Assembly: GCA_946886375.1 (NCBI GenBank) | Contig: CAMPIL010000076.1 | Coordinates: forward strand, 1 to 11,990 | From: an uncultured Phycisphaerales bacterium | GTDB taxonomy: Bacteria; Planctomycetota; Phycisphaerae; Phycisphaerales; SM1A02 | Direction of reading: 5' to 3' | DNA length: 11,990 bases | In this document: one piece after another, positions 6,240 through 11,990 of the stretch | Layout: every line of letters begins with the position of its first letter | Position numbering within the stretch: position 1 is the first letter of the stretch | The notes under the pieces: generated by a model | What the model was told of the DNA's origin: nothing | What the model saw: the letters and a program-made list of their open reading frames with translations, nothing else | Databases searched by the model: none | Position numbers and translations under genes: made by a program

Positions 6240-7643
6240 ATGCCGACCACGCAACTCCCCATCGCTCCGGTCCTCAAGCACGTTGATTCCGAGTTTGACG
6301 CTTCCGTGAAGCGCCTGTGCGATCTGCTTCGCATTCCCAGCATCAGCACCGATCCTGCCTACAACCCCCAGACGCGCCAAGCGGCGCAGTGGTGTTCTGA
6401 TGAACTGAAGAAGATCGGCTTCGACTCATCGGTGCGCGACACGCCGGGGCATCCGATGGTGGTCGCGCACTTCACGCCGAAGAACGCTACGGATGCGCCG
6501 CACATTCTGTACTACGGCCACTACGACGTGCAGCCGCCGGACCCGCTGGAACTCTGGGACAGCAAGCCGTTCGAGCCGGCGATCGTGAACGGCCCGCACG
6601 GCAAGCGCGTGGTCGCGCGCGGCGCGGTCGATGACAAGGGCCAGGTCATGACCTTCATCGAGGCCTTCCGCGCGTGGATGAAGGTGCACGGCACGCTGCC
6701 TGTGAACGTCACCGTGCTCCTTGAAGGAGAAGAGGAATCCGGCAGCCCGAGTCTTGATCCGTTCCTCAAGGCCAACCAGAAGGAACTCGCGGCCGATGTG
6801 TGCGTCGTCAGCGACACCGGCATGTGGAACATCAACACGCCCGCGGTCACCTACATGCTGCGCGGGTTGGTCTACATCGAAGCCACGCTGCACGGCCCTT
6901 CGCACGATCTGCATTCGGGCATGTATGGCGGGACGCTGGTCAATCCCATCAACGCGCTGTGCGATGTCATCGGCCAGTTGCACGATGCCAACCGCCGCGT
7001 GCAGATCCCCGGCTTCTACGACGATGTCGAAGACCTTTCCGACAAGGAAAGGAAGATGTGGGAGGGGCTGGGTTTCAATGAAAAGCAATTTCTCGGCGGC
7101 GCGGGAGTGAAAACGCCATACGGCGAAAAGGGACGATCAACACTCGAGCGCATGTGGAGCCGTCCGACGTGCGATGTGAACGGAATCTTCGGCGGGTACA
7201 CGGGCAAAGGCGCCAAGACCGTCATCGCCTCGCACGCCACCGCCAAGATCAGTTGCCGCCTTGTGCCCTCGCAAGACCCGAAGAAGGTCTACGACGGGCT
7301 GGTCAAGTTCCTCAACGATCGTACGCCGCCGGATTGCAAGTGGGAGATTCACTCCCACGGCATGAGCCCTGCGATTCGCGTGCCGACGGAATCGCCCTGG
7401 CTTGAAGCGGCGATGCGCGCGCTGCAGCAGACCTTCAACACGCAACCGGTGCTGCTGGGCTGCGGCGGGTCCATTCCGCTGGTCGGTTCGGTGCAGCGGA
7501 TTCTCGGATTCGATTCACTGCTCGTGGGCTTTGGGTTGGAGGATGACCGCGTCCACTCGCCCAATGAAAAGTTCGAGTTGAAGTGCTACGAAATGGGCAT
7601 CAAGAGCCACGCCACGATGCTCGCCGCGTTTGCCGAGCGGTGA
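6240..7643 (+). CDS. M20 family metallodipeptidase
   Basis: A 467-aa M20/M25/M40 peptidase resembling cytosolic non-specific dipeptidases (carnosinase/CNDP2-like). Motifs in order: 'GHYDVQPPDP' (93-102) with metal ligand His94 and Asp96; 'ARGAVDDKGQ' (126-135) with bridging Asp131; 'EGEEESGS' (162-169) with the catalytic and metal glutamates at 165/166; 'VSDTG' (190-194) with Asp192; lid-domain 'HDLHSGMYGG' (222-231); and 'VHSPNEKF' (438-445) with the last ligand His439. The two-zinc active site is complete, so an active cytoplasmic peptidase that hydrolyses dipeptides is expected. An in-frame GTG at 6177 would add 21 residues of low-complexity sequence read from the heptamer repeats, so the ATG at 6240 is preferred. 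It is convergent with the next gene, leaving only 13 nt between stops. Confidence 0.92.
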   Translation: MPTTQLPIAPVLKHVDSEFDASVKRLCDLLRIPSISTDPAYNPQTRQAAQWCSDELKKIGFDSSVRDTPGHPMVVAHFTPKNATDAPHILYYGHYDVQPPDPLELWDSKPFEPAIVNGPHGKRVVARGAVDDKGQVMTFIEAFRAWMKVHGTLPVNVTVLLEGEEESGSPSLDPFLKANQKELAADVCVVSDTGMWNINTPAVTYMLRGLVYIEATLHGPSHDLHSGMYGGTLVNPINALCDVIGQLHDANRRVQIPGFYDDVEDLSDKERKMWEGLGFNEKQFLGGAGVKTPYGEKGRSTLERMWSRPTCDVNGIFGGYTGKGAKTVIASHATAKISCRLVPSQDPKKVYDGLVKFLNDRTPPDCKWEIHSHGMSPAIRVPTESPWLEAAMRALQQTFNTQPVLLGCGGSIPLVGSVQRILGFDSLLVGFGLEDDRVHSPNEKFELKCYEMGIKSHATMLAAFAER

Positions 7644-7656
7644 ACGAATGTGCTGC

Positions 7657-7869
7657 TTAGCGCTTGCCTTTCAGCGCGAGTGCCTTGAGCCGCTGGGATT
7701 GTTTGGCGCGCAAGGCGCGGGCTTCGGCGCGAAGGTTGTGGCAGCGGATCGCGTGCTCGATTTCCGTGCCGATCGACTTCATGCACATCAGCACCAGCCA
7801 TGCCGCGAGCAGCGCGACCGGCAGCCACAAACCCTCCATGCCGAATTGGCTGGCCATGTGCAGCGACAT
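7657..7869 (-). CDS. 70-aa membrane protein with one TM helix and a basic helical tail
   Basis: The minus-strand frame ending at 7657 encodes a credible small protein from the ATG at 7869. A short N-terminus is followed by one hydrophobic helix (about 13-31) and then a positively charged, Ala/Leu/Arg/Lys-rich helix (about 38-70), with no proline in the tail, suggesting a cytoplasmic amphipathic or coiled-coil segment. The same frame stays open to 8250, but that extension is arginine/histidine-rich, lies opposite the 831-aa gene and has no protein character. AAGAG lies a few bases upstream as a weak ribosome site. I do not recognise the family. The PspB-like layout (TM plus charged helix) is only architectural. 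It is divergent from the 831-aa gene and may share its control region. Confidence 0.5.
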   Translation of the reverse strand: MSLHMASQFGMEGLWLPVALLAAWLVLMCMKSIGTEIEHAIRCHNLRAEARALRAKQSQRLKALALKGKR

Positions 7870-7879
7870 GACTCTTGCA

Positions 7880-7921
7880 TCGGCCGGGAATGCCCGCGAC
7901 TTGACCGGGGATTCCCGCAAC
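7880..7921 (-). repeat. Tandem 21-bp imperfect direct repeat in the divergent control region
   Basis: Two head-to-tail 21-bp units (7901-7921 and 7880-7900 on the minus strand) match at 16 of 21 positions. The cores are GCGGGAATCCCCGG and GCGGGCATTCCCGG, each close to palindromic. A 21-bp period is two DNA turns, so two regulator dimers could bind on one face. It lies between the divergent 70-aa and 831-aa genes, 10 nt before the former's ATG. Confidence 0.5.
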
Positions 7922-7971
7922 GGGATGGACGGCCCCGCTCCTGCCCGCCTCGCCCATTGATTCCAGCAGCC

Positions 7972-7986
7972 TGCTACACTTTCGGC
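7972..7986 (+). promoter_or_regulatory. Extended -10-like box giving a leaderless GTG start
   Basis: TG-C-TACACT (7972-7980), 6 nt, then GTG at 7987. No ribosome-binding site is present. It supports GTG 7987 over the ATG at 8008 as the start of the 831-aa protein. Confidence 0.45.
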
Positions 7987-10482
7987 GTGACACCTCTCGG
8001 GCGGCTGATGATCGTGTTTGCCGGGTTTGTGCTGGCGTCGTCCGCGGCGTTGGCGCAGAGCGGCGTGGGCATCGAAGTCGATCAATTCGGCGCGGGCAAT
8101 GCTTTTCGCCAGGGCGAACGCACTGCGGTACGCCTGAAACTCACGAGCAATCTCGACAAGCCCACCGCCGTGTGGGTGCAGTGGGAAGTGCCCAACGCCG
8201 ACGGCGACATCGAGGAGTGTGGCCGCTCGCTCACGGTCACACCCACTCAACCGTCGCTGACGTGGCTGTACGCTTATCTTCCGCCGGACGCTTCGCCCTC
8301 AAACGTCTGGGCGGTGCGGGTGTTCGAAGAACGCGATGGCACGAGACGAGGCGAGATCGGCGGCACGCGCATCGGGCCGGCCGGCGCACAGGCCGTCGAA
8401 ATCGGCACCAGCATGATCGCAACGATCGGCCAGTCGCACATGGGCTTGAGAGATTACAGCAACCCCGGCGCGGGAATGTCGCGCATGATTCGGCCTGTCA
8501 GCGGGCATGAAGACACGCGCATCGTGACGGGGCTGCGGCCGTCGCAATTGCCTGATCGCTGGGACGGCCTGCTTCAGTACGAAGCGGTGGCATGGTCTGG
8601 CGACAACGTTCCGCCACAGGAACTTGGTCTGGACCAGGCCGAGGCGCTGCGCGAATACGTGCGCCACGGCGGACACCTGATCATCAGCCTGCCATCCACC
8701 GGCAACCAGTGGGGATTGGGTGTGGCGGGCCAGACCGAACTTGAGGAACTGCTCCCCTGCCGCACCGCAGGCAAGGTTCCGCGCAAGGACGATGCCGTCG
8801 CGCTTTCGACCTTGCTGCCTGCGTTAAGCAAATACAACGCCGGCCATCCGCAGATCGGGTCGCGCAAGCCGCCGGAGTTCAGCATCCGCGTGTTCAAGGA
8901 CTTGCGCAGCGATTTCGATGTGATCGACAATCACTTCCAGCCGCTGATCTCTCTCACGGACGGCAGAGTCATCGCGATCCAGCGGTTATTTGGTCATGGG
9001 CGCGTGACGGTGATTGGAATTGATCTATCTGACGGCAGGCTGAGCGGGCTTGACCTGCCGCAGGCTGACGCGTTCTGGAACCGGGTTCTCGGCCGGCGCA
9101 TGGACACTCCCTCTCCGGCTGAACTGAAGCGCATCGCCGATGGCGGGCGCCTTGCAAAAGCCGACCTCAACAGTGAAAACTCGCTGGGAGCCGGCGCGCT
9201 GGTGACGGGCGTCATTAATATGGAAGGCCCCGCGGGCAAGGGCCTGCTGCTGGCGCTGATGTTGTTTGCGGCGTATTGGCTGCTCGCAGGCCCGGGCGGA
9301 TTTGCGCTGTTGAAGCATTACAAACAGGTCAGGCACGCATGGGTGGCGTTCGCGGCATGCGCTGCGGTGTTCACGGCGATCGCCTGGGGTGGAGTCAGCC
9401 TCTTTCCCAAGCATGTGCAGATCAGTCACGTCACGTTCCTCGATCACGTGGCGCGAACGCCTGATGATCCGCGCACCAGTGAACCCCAGTATCAGCGGGC
9501 GGTGAGTTATCTCTCGGCGTACTTGCCGCAGTACGGAAACGTTCCGATCGAAATCGCCTCATCGCCTGATCGGCGCGACTTCATTTCATCCTGGACGCCG
9601 CCGGGCGTGGGATCGCAGAAGTTTCCGAACGTGGACCGCTATCGAGTTGATTCAGCCCGCAGTCCCGCGAGTTACTCTTTGCCGGCACGTTCCACGGCTA
9701 CGCAACTGTACGCCAACTGGATGGGCGGGCTCGACCCAAACTGGGGCGGCACGTTGTTGGTTGATCCCAAGCAGCCCATCACAGTTGAAACCGATGCGGG
9801 CGGAACCGAGTACGCGCTCCGCGGCCGGATCATCAACGAATTGCCCGGCCGCTTGACCAACGTCACCGTGCTGTGGGTGAAAAACAACCGCCTGACGCGG
9901 CGACGATACGCCCCGGCAAGCCCCGGCGAGACCGAATACGCCGTCGGCGGCATCACCGGCGCGGCCCTCAACAGCACCGAAGCGTGGCGACTGCCCGCCT
10001 CGCTTGAGTGGGGCACCGGGCAGGGCTATGACCTCGCTCAACTTGTCGATGGCGGCACAAATCTCAACATCATGGTCAAGCGGCGCTACGGCGACGTATA
10101 CGCCAAGCGGGACCTGGCCAGCGCGGCGGGAAATCTCACCGTCGCCGACGGCGACCGCCGCAACTACATGGAGATGCTGAGCATCTTCAATCAACTCAAC
10201 CCGCCGGACTATCTCTCCACAAAGGATGCGCCGAACCTCGAATCGATCGTCGCGTTCCATCGTGAACTTGGCCGCGAGCTTGATCTCTCGGCGTGGTTCA
10301 ACCGGCCGTGCCTGATCATCATGGGTTTCCTTGAGGGCGCCCCGTGTCCCGTCCCGCTGCGCATCGATGGTGAGGGCAATCTGCCCGTCGCCAACGGCTT
10401 GACGATGGTGCGCTGGATTTATCCGCTTCCCATCAATGAGAAGATCGCGTTCCGCGAAGTCTTTGAACAGCCCAACCCCTGA
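7987..10482 (+). CDS. Large exported two-TM protein with GATase-like region, probably an ABC-linked membrane component
   Basis: An 831-aa protein from the GTG at 7987. A signal peptide (about 1-24; 'SSAALA' before QSG) is followed by a beta-rich domain (25-140), then a region with 'YEAVAWSGDNVPPQELGLDQAEALREYVRHGGHLIIS' spread over 198-234, which resembles the class I glutamine-amidotransferase-like fold seen in extracytoplasmic proteins (no catalytic Cys seen). Two TM helices (about 418-436 and 451-473) with 'AGPGGFALLKHYKQVRHAW' between follow, a pattern known in membrane proteins encoded near ABC ATPases and MoxR/Bat-type clusters. About 350 residues then form another extracytoplasmic domain. 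I cannot give a function. The open frame continues upstream to 7630, but that part is antiparallel to the 70-aa gene and lacks protein character. An ABC ATPase follows 78 nt downstream, so a shared complex is plausible. Confidence 0.72.
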   Translation: MTPLGRLMIVFAGFVLASSAALAQSGVGIEVDQFGAGNAFRQGERTAVRLKLTSNLDKPTAVWVQWEVPNADGDIEECGRSLTVTPTQPSLTWLYAYLPPDASPSNVWAVRVFEERDGTRRGEIGGTRIGPAGAQAVEIGTSMIATIGQSHMGLRDYSNPGAGMSRMIRPVSGHEDTRIVTGLRPSQLPDRWDGLLQYEAVAWSGDNVPPQELGLDQAEALREYVRHGGHLIISLPSTGNQWGLGVAGQTELEELLPCRTAGKVPRKDDAVALSTLLPALSKYNAGHPQIGSRKPPEFSIRVFKDLRSDFDVIDNHFQPLISLTDGRVIAIQRLFGHGRVTVIGIDLSDGRLSGLDLPQADAFWNRVLGRRMDTPSPAELKRIADGGRLAKADLNSENSLGAGALVTGVINMEGPAGKGLLLALMLFAAYWLLAGPGGFALLKHYKQVRHAWVAFAACAAVFTAIAWGGVSLFPKHVQISHVTFLDHVARTPDDPRTSEPQYQRAVSYLSAYLPQYGNVPIEIASSPDRRDFISSWTPPGVGSQKFPNVDRYRVDSARSPASYSLPARSTATQLYANWMGGLDPNWGGTLLVDPKQPITVETDAGGTEYALRGRIINELPGRLTNVTVLWVKNNRLTRRRYAPASPGETEYAVGGITGAALNSTEAWRLPASLEWGTGQGYDLAQLVDGGTNLNIMVKRRYGDVYAKRDLASAAGNLTVADGDRRNYMEMLSIFNQLNPPDYLSTKDAPNLESIVAFHRELGRELDLSAWFNRPCLIIMGFLEGAPCPVPLRIDGEGNLPVANGLTMVRWIYPLPINEKIAFREVFEQPNP

Positions 10483-10517
10483 TGCAACCGGACCGAGGAC
10501 GAGCGCGGCGGCCAGCG

Positions 10518-10531
10518 CGGTGATTTCACCG
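10518..10531. promoter_or_regulatory. Operator-like dyad at the -35 region of the ABC ATPase gene
   Basis: CGGTGA-TT-TCACCG is a perfect 6+6 dyad with a 2-nt spacer. It ends 16 nt before the TATCAT -10-like box, so it covers the -35 position. It suggests a dimeric repressor; the regulator is not in view. Confidence 0.4.
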
Positions 10532-10547
10532 GCGCATCCACCCGCCG

Positions 10548-10560
10548 TATCATGACTGCC
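10548..10560 (+). promoter_or_regulatory. -10-like box giving a leaderless ABC ATPase message
   Basis: TATCAT (10548-10553; 5 of 6 to consensus), 7 nt, then ATG at 10561. An earlier in-frame ATG at 10552 overlaps the box itself, so 10561 is the better start. Confidence 0.5.
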
Positions 10561-11508
10561 ATGCCGATGATCGAAACCATCAACCTGACCAAGAAATATG
10601 GCGACTTGGTGGCATTGAACAACCTGAACCTGAACATTGACCAGGGCGCGTGCTTCGGGTTCATCGGCCCCAACGGGGCAGGCAAAACCACCACGATCAA
10701 GATTCTCGCCACGCTGCTGAAACCCACCTGGGGCGAGGCGCGAATCGACGGCAAGGTTGTCGGCTACCAGAACCCGCAGATTCGGCCGCTCATCGGATAC
10801 GTGCCCGACTTCATGGGCGCGTACGACGACATGGTCGTGAGCGAATACCTGGAGTTCTTCGCGGCGTGCTACGACATTCACGGCAAGCAGAGAGAACAGG
10901 TCGTGCGCGACGTGCTCGACCTGACTGATTTGAACTACAAAGTCAACGCCGAGGTCAACGGCCTTTCGCGCGGCATGAAGCAGCGATTGTCCATCGCGCG
11001 CGTGCTGCTGCACGATCCGAAAGTGCTGCTGCTGGATGAACCCGCCTCCGGCCTTGATCCTCGCGCCCGCATTGAAATCCGCGAACTGCTCAAGGAACTC
11101 CGCCGGATGGGCAAGACCATCATCATCAGTTCGCACATCCTTCACGAACTGGCGGAACTGTGCAACATGGTGGGCATCATCGAGCAGGGCGAGTTGCTGT
11201 TCTCCGGCTCGACGACCGAGATCATGGCCCGCGCCAGCATGGGGCAGGTCGTGCACATCATCGTGGAGGATCGCCACGAACTTGCCGCGCAACTGCTGAC
11301 GAAGGTCAAGGGCATCACCAAGGTTGAGATCGCCCAGCACAACGGCACGCCGCGCATTGATGTGACGATCGACCCGCAGAGCGGCTTGATGACTTCGGAG
11401 CTGCCCAACCGCTTGATCGCGCAAGGCTTCCGTCTCACCGCGATGACGCCGGAACAGGTCAACCTTGAAACCGCCTTTATGCGCTTGACCAAGGGCTTGG
11501 TGGCGTAA
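10561..11508 (+). CDS. ABC transporter ATP-binding protein
   Basis: A 315-aa ATPase. Walker A 'GPNGAGKTT' (36-44), signature 'LSRGMKQR' (135-142), Walker B 'VLLLDEP' (155-161) with the catalytic Glu160, D-loop 'SGLD' (163-166) and switch His192 in 'SSHIL' are all present, so ATP hydrolysis is expected. The Q-loop position reads 'GYVPDF' (79-84), with Asp83 in place of the usual Gln. About 90 C-terminal residues (225-315) form an extra domain common in CcmA/DrrA/NatA-like type-2 exporters. No canonical ABC permease follows; the next gene is nadK. The nearest membrane partner is the two-TM 831-aa protein upstream, which may act with it, or a permease lies elsewhere. The substrate is unknown. 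Confidence 0.92.
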   Translation: MPMIETINLTKKYGDLVALNNLNLNIDQGACFGFIGPNGAGKTTTIKILATLLKPTWGEARIDGKVVGYQNPQIRPLIGYVPDFMGAYDDMVVSEYLEFFAACYDIHGKQREQVVRDVLDLTDLNYKVNAEVNGLSRGMKQRLSIARVLLHDPKVLLLDEPASGLDPRARIEIRELLKELRRMGKTIIISSHILHELAELCNMVGIIEQGELLFSGSTTEIMARASMGQVVHIIVEDRHELAAQLLTKVKGITKVEIAQHNGTPRIDVTIDPQSGLMTSELPNRLIAQGFRLTAMTPEQVNLETAFMRLTKGLVA

Positions 11509-11524
11509 GAGGCTCTCCTTGGAA

Positions 11525-11562
11525 TTGAAACGTGCATCGGCTTCGCCCGTACAATGGGGGCA
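11525..11562 (+). promoter_or_regulatory. Promoter of the NAD kinase gene, leaderless type
   Basis: TTGAAA (11525-11530) and TACAAT (11550-11555) with a 19-nt spacer, then 7 nt and the ATG at 11563. The G-run between box and ATG is too close to the start to act as a normal ribosome site. Confidence 0.5.
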
Positions 11563-11990
11563 ATGCCTGCCGATCATCGCCCGCACGTGCTGCTGCTTGC
11601 TCATCGCTCCCGCCCGGAGGTGGCGCGGTTGCTTGATGACGTGCGCAAGGTGGTCGCACAGTACGCCCAGATCGTCGAGGAACTTGAACCCAACGGCGAG
11701 CCGCTGCCCAAGCAACTGCAAGCCGACCTTGCCCTCGTGCTGGGTGGCGACGGCACGCTTTTGAGCCAGGCGCGGCGGGTGGTGGATCGCCAATTGCCGC
11801 TGGTCGGCGTGAACTTCGGCCGGCTGGGATTTCTCGCAGAGTTCGATTGGCAGAGCCTGCAGCAGCACGCCAAGTGCATCTTTGGCCCCAACCCGCCGAT
11901 TCATGAGCATTTGATTCTCGCCGTGGAAGTGTGCGAGAAAGACGACCGCTGCGCTCATCAGGACATAGCCATCAATGATTGCGTCATCAC
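11563..11990 (+). CDS. nadK: NAD kinase, N-terminal part (3' end outside window)
   Basis: The frame from the ATG at 11563 is open to the window edge (142 codons). It shows 'LVLGGDGTLL' (58-67) with the GGDGT motif and catalytic Asp63, then 'GVNFGRLGFLAEF' (82-94), the conserved N-x-G-x-L-G-F-L segment, and 'INDCVI' (137-142), which is the N-(E/D)-x-V-I strand that begins the second half of the enzyme. NAD kinase phosphorylates NAD to NADP in the cytoplasm. The N-terminus before GGDGT is about 60 residues, usual for bacterial NadK. It lies 54 nt after the ABC ATPase with its own promoter-like sequence, so it is probably a separate transcription unit. About half the protein is missing. Confidence 0.93.
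   Translation, partial: MPADHRPHVLLLAHRSRPEVARLLDDVRKVVAQYAQIVEELEPNGEPLPKQLQADLALVLGGDGTLLSQARRVVDRQLPLVGVNFGRLGFLAEFDWQSLQQHAKCIFGPNPPIHEHLILAVEVCEKDDRCAHQDIAINDCVI

Noticed and set aside
7660..7677. Short GCGCT/AGCGC hairpin between the convergent dipeptidase and 70-aa genes
   Set aside because: Only 5 bp, no T-tract, and inside the coding end of the 70-aa gene; too weak to call as a terminator.
7630..7986. An N-terminal extension of the 831-aa protein
   Set aside because: It would precede a good signal peptide, lies opposite the 70-aa gene, and reads Arg/His/Cys-rich nonsense. The GTG at 7987 has a well-placed -10-like box.
9652..11958. A 768-codon open frame on the minus strand
   Set aside because: It runs antisense through the 831-aa gene, the ABC ATPase and nadK, all with clear family motifs. 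Its product is rich in His, Arg, Gln and Asp with no domain character. Such long antisense frames are expected from GC-rich codon use.

Overview
The window is GC-rich bacterial chromosome, densely coding, with no tRNA, rRNA, CRISPR array or insertion sequence that I can see. Several gene families together (a standalone exosortase with an EpsI partner, a DoxX/MauE-thioredoxin fusion, a small two-CxxC zinc-ribbon membrane protein, and a large exported membrane protein next to an ABC ATPase) suggest a Gram-negative-type bacterium, most likely of the Planctomycetota (perhaps Phycisphaerae). That placement is inference from gene content; no marker gene here proves it.

Left part, minus strand (about 4163 down to 1): a tightly packed cell-surface operon. 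In transcription order it holds an RmlC-like cupin, an unusual nucleotidyltransferase-like protein whose N-terminal catalytic loop is degenerate but whose C-terminal left-handed beta-helix is kept, an exosortase (Cys188/Arg233/His253), an EpsI-domain protein, and a Wzz/GumC-type chain-length determinant that runs off the left edge. The last three genes overlap by 4 and 1 nt, so they are very probably translationally coupled. The set looks like an exopolysaccharide / protein-sorting locus. No sorted substrate protein and no glycosyltransferase lies in the window.

Middle, plus strand: a non-coding divergent region (about 4164-4564) with two DNA dyads, then a membrane DoxX/MauE-thioredoxin fusion, a 180-nt non-coding interval and a small zinc-ribbon membrane protein. 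That interval folds on paper into a compact three-way junction (5717-5800) whose closing stem covers the candidate ribosome-binding site. I consider this the most interesting undescribed element here. Next come an M20 dipeptidase, preceded by five imperfect heptamer repeats, and a convergent 70-aa one-TM protein on the minus strand.

Right part, plus strand: an 831-aa exported two-TM protein with a GATase-like region, an ABC transporter ATPase with an Asp at the Q-loop position, and the N-terminal half of NAD kinase (cut by the right edge). The four genes starting at 6240, 7987, 10561 and 11563 share one layout: a -10-like hexamer (TANNNT), then 6-7 nt, then the start codon, with no Shine-Dalgarno. 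This implies leaderless transcripts. By contrast, several genes inside the minus-strand operon have good Shine-Dalgarno sequences.
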